Source: Caenorhabditis remanei (lineage: Eukaryota > Nematoda > Chromadorea > Rhabditida > Rhabditidae). Taken from it: 64,000 nucleotides of DNA. The stretch is from assembly GCF_010183535.1 (NCBI RefSeq), contig NC_071329.1, forward strand, positions 12,710,001 through 12,774,000, given 5' to 3'. How positions within the stretch are numbered: position 1 is the stretch's first letter; each line of letters starts with the position of its first letter. Made by a program: the position numbers and the translations under genes. Below the pieces are notes generated by a model. The model was not told the origin of the DNA, did not search any database, and saw nothing but the letters and a program-made list of their open reading frames with translations. Of the stretch, positions 36,634 through 47,283 are shown piece by piece.

Positions 36634-37920
36634 TGTGGACGTCTGAAAATGGGGAATTCGGGGGATTTGGGAGATTTGGGGACGGGAACTACGAGAGAAA
36701 CAAAAAACGAAAAGACGGATAATAGTTTGGGATAAAACGTTTTAAGAACTCCCTGCGCAGAAGGATTTGGATGGATTTGACTGGAACTACATGATCTTTT
36801 TGATGATGACTAGTTCGTTTGAAAGAACGAAATCTGAGTTATAAGTTTGGAAAAAAAAGAGATTTTGTGTACTACCAATTCCGTTTTATATTCCTATTTT
36901 CAGAGACAGAAGTAAAACCAGGAAAACAAGAAAAAATGAAGAATTCGGTTTGGAACAATAAATAAATGAGTGTCAAAGATCTAGATTCTCGATCTAGATT
37001 TGACCCAGAATGGATAAGAAATGACGAGAAATTATCAGAAAGAAGGATTCAAAAACGAAGAGAGAGCAAATAATAACAAAAAATGTTAAGAGAAGAACAA
37101 AGGACATTCAGGGTATTTAGGAAGACAGTTAGGAAATCTATAAGTGAATCTCTTTTCGAACAAGGAACATATTTTTCCTGGAAGTCAGATGGATTCGAGA
37201 GGAGAGAATGTGGGAGAATTCATGAGCAAGTTGACAAGGACAAAAAGAAAGAAACTTACAGATTCCGTGGGAAAAATACGTGGGAATCATGACTTTAGTT
37301 TACATGTTTGCCTGGGTTACTGTAGTTTTGAGATTCAGAAGGAACTTTTGTTGGAATGTTTAGTTCAGAACTCATAATAGATGAGGTCCGAGAACGTACT
37401 TGATTTCTAATTAATAAGATCTCCCGACTCTTATGAATGATTCAAAAAACATGGAAAAAAGAAGAAGGTGGTGACCTGAATACGGGATAAGATGAAAACG
37501 TACTTCTAGTTCTTCTGAAGTCAGCCACGTCAACAATGAATTCAAAAAGAGCAAAACGTTTCGATTTCAGAGAGAAAGAAGACAATAAAAAACGAGAGAA
37601 AAGGTGTTTTCCGTTCTCCTCAAATTAAATTTATTATTTTGGTTACGTAGCTATACAACCCTTTTCTTTTACTCTAATCTGATCTTAACCTCTATGTTCT
37701 TTTATTCTCTGTGCATCAGAATTCGGAGAAGAGAACTCAAACGGAATTTACAGAATACAATTATAAGGGTTGTTCAGAAAACCATTGGAGCAGGACTGAT
37801 TGGAAATCAGAAAGCAGAACGAGAGGGGTTTGTGGAAGGGCAGTGGTTACTGTACTTTTTGGTGAGAGAAACGGGTGGGAAAGTGAAAATCTTCATCATT
37901 TGACTTCGGATAAATATTAT
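36634..37920. other. intergenic, no supported gene
   Basis: Upstream side of the peptide gene. Overlapping open frames at 37.08-37.38 and 37.60-38.08 kb show no domain, and the latter run into the palindromic element that follows. Considered non-coding. Confidence 0.45.
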
Positions 37921-38355
37921 ATTAGTTTCTATTTGGAGCTGCAACTAATTGTACTTTCCATACTTGCAAACCGGGCCGAAACTTGGCGACACTGGCCGGT
38001 GCGTAACTCGCATAAAACGCAGTACTATAGGCTGAAAAATATACCAAAATATAGATCTCGGCGAGTTCTTTGTCTGTGACCTACTACGGACTGAATTGCG
38101 TATAGTTAATATGTCGCGGGCTGGGGAAAAGTGGGCTATTTTTCAAAAAGCTATTTTTAACCAGATCTGTGGCACATTAATGATTCGACATCCGGCAAGT
38201 CACAGACATAGAACTCGTCGAGATCTACATTTTGGTATATTTTTCAGCCCATAGTATTGCGTTTTATGCAAGTTACGCACCGGCCAGTGTCGTCAAGTTT
38301 CGGTGCGGTCTACAAGTATGGAAATATTAGTTTCTATATGAAGCTGCAACTAATT
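37921..38355. repeat. palindromic element flanked by 30-bp direct repeats
   Basis: Arms 37955-38081 and 38198-38324 are imperfect inverse complements of about 127 nt, with a 116-nt centre. Directly outside are two 30-nt copies in direct orientation (37921-37950 and 38326-38355) that agree at 28 of 30 positions. The 30-mer is itself partly palindromic (ATTAGTT...AACTAAT). No coding frame. It is a foldback or MITE-type element; the flanking repeats are too long for an ordinary target duplication. Confidence 0.75.
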
Positions 38356-41300
38356 TTAATTTCTAGAACGAAATCTAAATATTTTTGGAAGGCTAAAAAT
38401 GTTGTATTTACGAGTTGAAATATTTCGATGATAATCTCAAAGAAATAATGTAACATCTTGAAAGATCTGGATGACCGATGAGAACTTTAAAGACCGTGGC
38501 ATTCATCCTAGCATTTCCGAAAGTTTGAATATATCTGGAAGCTCTAATAAGTCAAGATATTGCTCCTGAATTCTCGAAAAGAAGTCTTTCTAAATATAGT
38601 GAAACACATATTAATTCAGATGAAACATGCGATGACACAACTTCTTGAATAAAAAAGAAAAGAAAAGAAAGTCTAACAATGAATGATTTCATCCCCTCCA
38701 TTCCTTTCAGAAGTCATTTCTACTCTTCAAAATTGCAGCTCTTTTATCCATTTCCCTCGCTCCTTTCAGACGGTGTATTCGTCAACAATGGATACCACTA
38801 CGGAAAATTCAATCAAGTAAAAAAACCACCTCGTATTCAAATTGGTTGATTTTATTTTATTTTTCTCTTTATTTCGAATCTGTGGACAGAGAAAAGAGAC
38901 GTAAAAACGGAATTGATGACGATTGTAAATTGAAATAAAAAGGTGAAAAGGTTGATAAACAACTGAAGAAAAAGGACAGAATATCTTCCAGACTGAGATT
39001 CTTTGAACTGATTGAAAAGGTAAGAAATCGAGAAGAAGGAGGCGGAGAAATGACGTGAAAAGGGGTGGATGAAATTGGAAGAAAAAAGGAAGAAGGGGGC
39101 GGAGCTAACCGTCAAAAAAGGAAAAAAAGAAGAAAAAGAAAACGAATCTAATGGATGGAAAGGGTGGGAGTGACAATAAAAACTCGAAGAATTCGTACTA
39201 TTTGAATTAGTTCGAGGGGGTGCAAATGAGTTGAAAATGGGTAAGTGATGTTTTGCTTTTTTTCTTTTTTTCCAGAAGTTTTTCTATGCCGTAAACCGGA
39301 AATCTCAACGACCGGTCTCTAATCAAGAATCAAGAAGTTTGCAACACGAATCGTCACGGACACTTTCCCATACACTTTTCGGACTCATGCAAAATCAGTT
39401 TTGAAAAATAAATTATATTTTGCTGGTAGTGTATTTTTATCTTCTGATAACTAAAAAAAGGCTCTTTTGCTCTAAAAAAGGCTCTTTCGAAAGAGAAGAA
39501 AAATCTGTGGAAGGAGAGGAAATAGGAAGCAAATAGTCAAAATTATTTTGACAGAAAAGAATGGAAAATAACCGGTTCTCAGCTCTTGGAGCAACGCAAA
39601 TTGAGAGAAATACTAAACGTGTTTTATAAAGAAAGTGTAAGAGTTGAGATACAGAAATTTCATATTCTCAAATATAACATTTTCTGAATGGAAAACGGAA
39701 AACTGTGTCCTTATCAAGTCTGGAAAATTCTCACGACTCAACAACTCGTGCAATTTGTGACATACGTGGGAACGGAATGACTAGTTGAAGACGTCAATCA
39801 TCACCTTCTGGATCTGGGAAAACTTTTGGTAGATTGGTGGAAGAACTTAATCATCACACCGTTTCTCCCCGCCCCATCATCATAATTCGATCCTTTTGAC
39901 CTCCCAAAACGCAGGAAATTAAACGAAAACGAATGATGTGGATGAGGCAGAAAATGAGATTGAGTAGACATTATAGAGTGACATTTGCAAAAGAGAGAAG
40001 AGATATTTTGGAAATCCAACCAAATCAAAAAGGAAATATGAGTCGTTTGATGACAGACACACCCTAAATGTACAAAATGACGTCTAAAGTCATTTATGAA
40101 GTCAGAGTTATTATATAGAGACAAGGATTCATTTCGAAGGGGAATCTTTGAAGATTTTTGAAAACTGGGAATCAGATTCTGAACGATTAGAAAAGCTTAC
40201 TTAGAAAACTGATCAAGAATCAGAAAATTTCTGCAAGAATCCAAAAGAGTACTTTCCCATACCCTTGCCGTGCACAAATTAGTTTGAAAACGGATCCAAT
40301 TGATTATTTCTTATGTATTTTTGAACTTCTGATAACAATTCAATAATAATGGAAAGTGAAAAAGTGAGTTAAATCATTAAAGGATGAACGTCCATTGGTA
40401 CTTTTAGTTGAGGAACCAACCAAACCGGATCTATTCATACCACTTGTTAAGATGGATTCTAAATCTACACGGTATCTTCAAATTCATCCACAATATCCTC
40501 ATTCAGAATTTCGAGGTTTCAGAATTCATTTTACTATTTCTTTTTCCATTATTTCAAAATGTGAACACATTTATTAAGATCGATGTGTATCCGTATTCAA
40601 TCAATAACACAACACTCTCCATTTAGACTAGATGCGGACCTGGAATCTCTTTTTGTTTTCCAATTTCAGTAGTTCCTTTCGTATGGAAGTATTATCAAAG
40701 ACAGAACAAAAACTTGATAGTCTGTAAAATTGCTAACGAAGACATTGAAATAAAAACAGAAGGAAACGTTTATTTTTCAGAAAAAAAAGAATCTATTCAT
40801 AATATTGTCGACACCTCCGATTTCAGCTTTCATTCTATTGTCTCGTGGCATTTTGAATGTTGGTCAAAAACAAAACCAACAATAAAAAGGAAGAAATTTC
40901 GAAGTGAATTGGTATGGAATTGGTCCGAATAACAAATTAGCAACACTTCAAATGAGAAATTTTAATAAAATTTGGATTAGGGTTCGAATTAATTTCATGG
41001 CTTTTCAGGAAAGATGACTTTTGAACTTCATAAATGGATTCAGAAGATCATATTTGGAAATTACAGATTTACCAAAGTTGCATCAATTTTCCTTGTTTAT
41101 ATAAAAATTATAACTGAAAATCAGCTGATTTGCAAAAAAATCCAAACATCTGAAGCAATGAAACATCAAGATTCTTTTCAATTCATTGTCCTCCCAGGGT
41201 CTTTTCCCACAATTAGATGACGTCCAAAAGAAGGTGATCACAAATCATTTTTCATATATTTATTTTCTACAAACTAAATAGAAAGCTGAAAAGTGGAACT

Positions 41301-42146
41301 CATTTCCAGTTTAAAGGATTTTCAAATGGAACGAGTGATAGACAGAAGACATATTTCATTTAAAAGAAATGGAAAAATAGAAAGTGAACGAAAAACGTAG
41401 AAAAGTGTACTGATCCATGTTTTTTTGTTTCTTGTGGATACAAATCTCCCATTGGAACGACTAGTTTTGTGTATCGAGACAGGGTAATGAGATTAAAATA
41501 TGTGAAGAAAAGGAGAAGAGAGATGTCCTGTGTAAACACATACGGGACAACTGAAAGGGTGAATGAACTCATCTAGAGAACGGAAAAAAAGAAGATATCA
41601 TGGTACATATATCAACAGAGTCTCTCAACAACACTCTACAGGTATCATCAGGAAAATATATTTTTATCTCGCTCGAGCACATTTGAAAGAGAGTTTCAAT
41701 GTTAATAAAAACTCAAAACTCACAAAACAACTTTCTGGAAATTCCAAAAATGACAGCAATCATTTGATCGTTCTGTTTCTTACCAAAACCGATTAGAACC
41801 TCACACTTCTTGACGTTAAAGTGGTAACTGAAAAGTTGTAGATAGTGTTGGTTAGCTTACCTCTCATACTTGCTTATGCTAAACAAACAAATAAAATTCT
41901 TTAAAAATTCCTCTTGCCAGAATAGATTCATATGAAGATGTCGAGTTTCAAGGCTCAAAAACTTCAATCAAGATTGGATCACCCCAATAACTATCTTTTT
42001 TCAAGACAATATGAAATTGGAAAGTACATTTTTATTCTGATCAAAAGAAATTCAATGAGTAAACCAGATATTTATTTACTTCTGAAAAATGTTTGATACT
42101 CTCGGAAAGAACTTCGAGACAGAAAGCCGGTTCAGAAAAATCAAAA
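38356..42146. other. intergenic between peptide gene and F-box cluster
   Basis: 3.8 kb without a convincing gene. A possible terminal exon follows CTCCTTTCAG at about 38.77 kb and reads GVFVNNGYHYGKF before a stop, but no upstream exon was found. AT-rich open frames at 40.4-41.2 kb lack starts and domains. The segment at 41.40-41.59 kb is related to one at 47.0-47.16 kb (listed separately). Confidence 0.4.
41400..41590 (+). repeat. duplicated segment, copy 1
   Basis: Similar in order and orientation to 47005-47160. Shared blocks include GACTAGTTT, AGGGTATGAGATTA (with one extra A here), AATATGTGA and ACTCATCT...CTAGAGAA. Divergence is substantial, so the duplication is old. The two copies bracket the F-box cluster. 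Confidence 0.5.
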
Positions 42147-43258
42147 TCAGATCATGATATCAGTGGGTACGTACATAGCAAAGCTATTAAAAGGACGATT
42201 CCAGAAAATTGAAGCAATAGCTCCATCGTTCCGCTTCAGACCATATCCTTTTGGAATCACACCGGTTTGTACAAGTTCACTGAAAAAATTAAATGAATCA
42301 AGGATAATGTTGACTCTCTTACCTTTCATACTCTCTTTCTTCATTCACAAAAACCACGTTCTCTGGAAATTCCCGTTGACAAAACTCATTCGTATCAAAA
42401 TCCATTCGCCTTTTGATACTTAAATACTTCAATCTTCCGTTTCCTCCGTTCAGCCAGTGCTTCAAGAACTCCGCTAGATCCGAGATTTCCAGAAAAGGCT
42501 GTTCAATTACTATTTCGACACAATCCATCATTATCAAATGTTTGACTTCAACCCAATATGTTTTGTATATAGAAAGATGGTTTCTCTTCTTGAAAGTGAG
42601 TTCCTTCGGAGACTCTTCTTGAAACAGGAATGCATGAAGAGTAAGATTCTCAGCTGTACAGGTTTCCAATATTTTATGGTATTCCAAGTACTCAATAGGC
42701 ATTCCTTCTCCTAGACATGCACGATTCACAGTCTTTTGACGACTTTGAACCCATTCAAAACACCAATATGTATCATATAAAAACTCTACTGTGTGAATAT
42801 CAGTACTGAACAGTTCTGAAACAAAATCCATAACTGTTTTGAATCCAAATTCTCTATCTTCCCAATAAGTCACAAAATATTTTCTGGGCCAATTTCCGGT
42901 CTCAAAGTACCCAATTGGCACTTTCGTTCCCCTGATTTCAACAAATTCAACTGGACGCTCCGGAATGTTCTGGATACTTGATACGTGTAATAGAGCATAA
43001 TACATGTATCCGATTATTATAGCAGCATGGAATCGGTATCGACCGTCCATCCTTAGCCTAGCATTTTTTGGTTTTTTCCAGAAACTTTTAACAAGATTAA
43101 ACGCTCTTCGAGAGCACAGAGCAAGTAGAGTTCTGAAGAAACCGTTAAGTAATTTAGTCAGAAAAATAATGAACTTACAGATCAGTCGGAGTCAAAGCTT
43201 GAACTATTTCGGAAAAGACTACTTGAGGCACACGGAGAAGAGGAAACGTTGACGACAT
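42147..43258 (-). CDS. F-box protein with F-box-associated (FBA_2-type) domain, gene A
   Basis: Three exons, 43258-43179, 43132-42323 and 42279-42147, give 340 residues. Residues 4-50 are an F-box (FPLLRVPQVVFSEIV...DLTLLALCSRRAFNLV) that should bind SKR/SKP1 in an SCF ubiquitin ligase. The rest is the worm F-box-associated region, including VEFVEIRGTKVPIGY, TAENLTLHAF, a long HLIMMDCVEIVIEQP helix/strand block and WLNGGNGRLKYLSI before the final exon. The substrate is unknown. It is a close relative of the plus-strand gene at 45520 and lies head to head with the F-box gene at 43524 (265 nt between start codons). Hundreds of such genes exist in Caenorhabditis and evolve quickly. Confidence 0.9.
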
Positions 43259-43523
43259 TTGAACTACTGTCTCCAGTGGGAATGAGTAAATCGACGTGGA
43301 GAATTCCCAAGAAGGCAGTTATGGAAAGAAGACAAATAAAGGTAGAAGGCGTGGATAGAGAGAAGAGACGATGCCACTCATTCGAATGAGAATAATCAAT
43401 AGACAACCAGGTAGATAAACAGAAGTCCTATTGATCCTAGAACCTGTCTATCAATTTTTCTCTTCTCGGGCAAATTGTTTCTAGTTGAGTGCCAACTATT
43501 CAAAAAACCATTACTTTCAGATT

Positions 43524-44838
43524 ATGAAGTTGCTCAAACTACCACTTGTCGTCCTAAGAGAAATATTCAGTTGTATGAATTATAAAGAAGTTTTTCACTT
43601 TTCGTTGTGCTCAAAACAGTCATTTTATCGGATCAAATCGCTACAATTAGTTCGATTCAGTAATATTAAATTTGTTGATTTTATGTACACACCGAAGGAA
43701 ATCGATGTTGATATTATGCCTAAGAACGGAGATCCTCGCTTACACTTGGAACAGATAATCTCTGTTATACCGAGAAAAAGAAAATGGAAAAAGTTTGTTC
43801 AGATCGAAATAGGTGGGAATGTGATGAAATTCCGGTTAGTTATGGTAAACTATGTACGCTTTCTCGACTAGAAAATCATGTGACTTTTCATCCGATCTCA
43901 GAGAAATTTATTCTTTTAATCGATATTTTTACTGTATATTGTTCAGGCAACAAACAACAAAGGACAAACTAGTGGCTGTTTATGATCGTAAATCTCAAAT
44001 GGAACCTTTCCTCAATGTGATTTATACTCACGTCTGTAACTTATTTGGGGACGATGTGGAATATCGGATGCTGCATGCGCTCTGCAACAAAGATCAACCG
44101 AAACCGATATACGAAAATATCAAAATCAGCAGAATTTGGGTGTGGAATAGAGATGTTCGAGAAATAGATGAACACTTCTCTTCTCTCCCGAAACAAAAAT
44201 TTATTCAACTCCATATGGGAACTATGACTGGTCGTTTGAGGGAAGATTCGAAAATATTTGAATCAGAAGTTGTGGATGTTAAGGATGTTGAAAGTCCAAT
44301 TGCACTTGTAATTGATGTTCTGCGTCACTTCAATGGGCAACAAGCTATTCTGCGTACTGAATATGTTGATGTGTCGGAAATTTTTCAATTTATGAATAGA
44401 TGGAAGTCAAACCAATCATACCAAAACCTAATGACTCTAGAATATACCTGGAAGACACCTTTTTTTGATTTGGATGCTCTGATGGAATCAGCGGAGATTA
44501 AGCACACTAAATCGGAAGTGGATCCTCCAGTTTATACGTATGATGAGAGGTTAGTCTGTAATTATTCTTTTATTCTGAGCACTTAAGAAATGTCCAAATA
44601 AATACTGGTAAATAGTTTCCTAATCTTTTCAAAATGTGTTCTAAAAAGTTTTATCATGTAACTTTACAGGGTTTATCTTCAAGAACAGGACGTATTTTTT
44701 TATGAGTTTCATTCTCGATCATACATTGTCAGAGAATTCGATCGGAAAGTGGCTTCAGTTTATATTTCGAATCATCGATTCGTTTTCGGAGTATGGAACA
44801 TGACAGAGGAAGAGTTCCTTGATAAGTATTCTGAATGA
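43524..44838 (+). CDS. F-box protein, divergent, gene B
   Basis: Three exons, 43524-43834, 43947-44549 and 44670-44838, give 360 residues. The start lies 3 nt after ACTTTCAG. An F-box spans about residues 3-45 (LLKLPLVVLREIFSCM...FHFSLCSKQSF). The rest has the length and layout of worm F-box-associated domains, with RHFNGQQAILRTEY and a final HRFVFGVWNMTEEEF block, but it is clearly less similar to its neighbours A and C than they are to each other. AATAAA at 44881-44886 is a good polyadenylation signal. Role inferred as a substrate adaptor of an SCF ligase. Confidence 0.85.
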
Positions 44839-45519
44839 TTTAGATAAAATTGGAATTCTATTTGATTTAACTTAAATTGAAATAAAATATTATATACATT
44901 TTCTGACGCTGTTTCAGTTGAAATGAACTAACACCGATTTTAAGAGAGGAATCCAATACTATATTCATATTTATTTTCAAATTTTCATTCGCTCCAGACC
45001 GAATGGAAAGTATGGGAGGTATTGAGAGAAAACGGGGGTAAATTGGGTGCCTGTATGGACTCCATCATATAAAATGTAAAATTTTTTTGATCTGTAGTAA
45101 TTCGGGAGTCACAGATGGAAACATGTATGAGTTATTATTATTATTGTAGCCTTCAGCTTCACCTTTCAATTGCAATTTATTTTTGAAATATGGGTTTGAA
45201 ATAAACGAAGATATGAGATTTCAAATATGTAGGAATATTTGAAAAAAATAAATGTCTGCCTGACGTTTCCTGATAACATCCTATAAGCAGCTAATATTAT
45301 TTGGTATGTTCTCTGTATGGCCACTCCTATCTTTCATCAAAATCTTGGAACAATCCTACCTCGGGTCCCATGTGAGAATTGAGGATATGCAAATGTGCTC
45401 CGCTGCGAACATTCAAATTTTTTCTCAACAATTCTCGTTTCGGGGTGCCGTGGAGCGGTTGTTGTTTTTTATTGATTTGGTCTCAATACTCAACATTGAC
45501 AGTTAATTTGTTTATAGGA
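44839..45519. other. spacer between F-box genes B and C
   Basis: 681 nt containing the gene B 3' end and the first copy of a duplicated 140-bp segment (44933-45076). A pyrimidine-rich TTTATAG lies 2 nt before the gene C start. No other gene. Confidence 0.5.
44933..45076 (+). repeat. duplicated 3'-flank segment, copy 1
   Basis: Direct repeat of 46797-46936. Over the best 70 nt (45001-45070 versus 46861-46930) I count 62 identities. Both copies lie just downstream of an F-box gene on the same strand. Confidence 0.75.
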
Positions 45520-46663
45520 ATGATTCCAAAGAAAGTATCTCGAATGATCTCAGTTTTCCCTCTTTTCCGTTTACCCCAAGTTGTTCTATTTGAAGTGTTT
45601 CGATTTTTGGAACCGAATGATTTGTAAGTTTACTATTTTTGACTTCATTGCTCAACTTATTGTTCAGAATTCCGATCGCTTTGTGTTCTCAAAGAGCCTT
45701 CAATCTTGTTAGAATTAATTGGAAAAAATCTACAAAGGCCGCGATATGGATGGACAGTCAGCTTTATTTCGGCTCCCATCTGAAAGTCAACGACATTTTT
45801 TATAACTTATTGACTGTGTCACGAATCGAAGATGTACCTGAATACTATTGGGAATTTGTTCAAATCAAAGGGTCGAAAGTTCCAATAGGGTACAGCCGGA
45901 AAAGAAACTCATTTGAGACTTACTGGAACGATGTATGCTATGGATTCAAAGCAGTTATGGAGTTCGTCACGGAACTTTTTAGTTGTGATATTCACACTGT
46001 CATGTTTGGAAAGAACACATTTTGGTGTGTAGAGTGGGCTCAAAGTCGCCAGAAGAGTTTAATGAACGCACACATCTATCAAAACCAATGGATCCGGGAG
46101 AACAGTGAATACTGCAAAATCATAACTTCTTGCACAGCGGAGAATCTCATGATTCATGCTTACCAGATTGATGTAATGCTTTCAACTGAGACCGTCTTCA
46201 GAACACGGAATCATTTATCGATATATTTTGGACGTTGGGTTCAGATCCAGCATTTGATAAACATGGACTGCGTCGAAATTGAAGTTAAAAAATCTTATTT
46301 AAAACAATCGGATGTTACTTTATTCTTGAAGAACTGGCTGAATGGAGGGAACGCTCGACTAAAATATTTAAGCATTTCAACGCAATATATCGACATAGAC
46401 TTGTTTTGCCAGGAAGAGTTTCCAGAGAATATGGTCCGTTCGGATAGAGAAATGGAGTATGAAAGGTGAGACTTGAACATCATCAGAAACTTATAACTTT
46501 GTTTGTCAATAATAAAATTTGTTTCAGTGAACGAATAGGTAAGTGCAAAGTTCCTATTTGTTCCGGTCTCAAACGGAAAGATGGAGTCATCGCTTTCATT
46601 TTTTGGAATCCCCAAGAACATCAACCCACAGTGATTATGTCGAACGGGATCACAACTTTGTAG
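45520..46663 (+). CDS. F-box protein with F-box-associated (FBA_2-type) domain, gene C
   Basis: Three exons, 45520-45623, 45668-46465 and 46528-46663, give 345 residues. F-box at about residues 11-60 (FPLLRVPQVV-like start, FRFLEPNDL, IALCSQRAFNLV). The associated domain shares long blocks with gene A: KVPIGYS, MEFVTELFSCDIHTV, WCVEWAQSRQKS, CTAENLMIHAY, WLNGGNARLKYLSI and EFPENMV. Exon borders fall at the same places as in gene A, so A and C are paralogues in opposite orientation. A second in-frame ATG at 45544 could be the real start. AATAAA at 46748-46753. It should act as a substrate adaptor in an SCF ligase. Confidence 0.9.
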
Positions 46664-46796
46664 AGGATTCTTTATGATTAGTCTACATTTATAACCTCAC
46701 ACAGTTTGTTCGCCGATTTATTCATCTCACTCTTTTAACTTTTAACTAATAAAGTCAGTACACACTTTATCTTTTTTCCGCCTGATTTGAACAAAA

Positions 46797-46936
46797 ACCG
46801 ATTTCAAAAGATGAACACGAGACTTTATTCATATTTATTTATATTTATTTGCTCCAAACAGAATGGAAAGTACGGGGGGTTTTGAGAGAAGACTGGGGTA
46901 AACTGGGTACCTGTATGGACACCATCATATTAAATA
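46797..46936 (+). repeat. duplicated 3'-flank segment, copy 2
   Basis: Second copy of the segment at 44933-45076, in the same orientation, downstream of F-box gene C. The region 46664-47283 holds nothing else beyond this, the duplicated segment at 47.0 kb and the 3' UTR of the transporter on the opposite strand. Confidence 0.75.
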
Positions 46937-47004
46937 CATTATACATAATTAGGTTACAATTGAAATGAGATGGTAGCAGATGTACGAGAAATGAAACAAA
47001 ACAT

Positions 47005-47160
47005 GGATGTTTTGTTTCTTCCGTAAACGAGACTCCTGTAAGAATGACTAGTTTCTTTTTGTATTGAGAAAGGGTATGAGATTAGAATATGTGACGAACG
47101 AGAAAGAGAGAACTGAATGAAACTCATCTATATATCTAGAGAATGTACATTTTTGAAAAA
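47005..47160 (+). repeat. duplicated segment, copy 2
   Basis: Related to 41400-41590 in the same orientation. Here it lies in the 3' flank of the amino-acid transporter gene, so the 41.4-kb copy may be a relic of a duplicated transporter end. Confidence 0.5.
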
Positions 47161-47283
47161 AGAAACAAGAAGACTTGATACATATAGAAGGCTTTGTGGG
47201 AAGAATGAGAGAGAGGAGAGAAAAGTGAAACGATTGGAAGAGAAGAAGTGAACGACTCTATGAGGTGTTGAGCAGTGAAGAGG

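Noticed and set aside
38771..38850. Terminal exon of a secreted peptide gene
   Set aside because: Acceptor and short frame are present, but no upstream exon with a start or signal peptide could be found.
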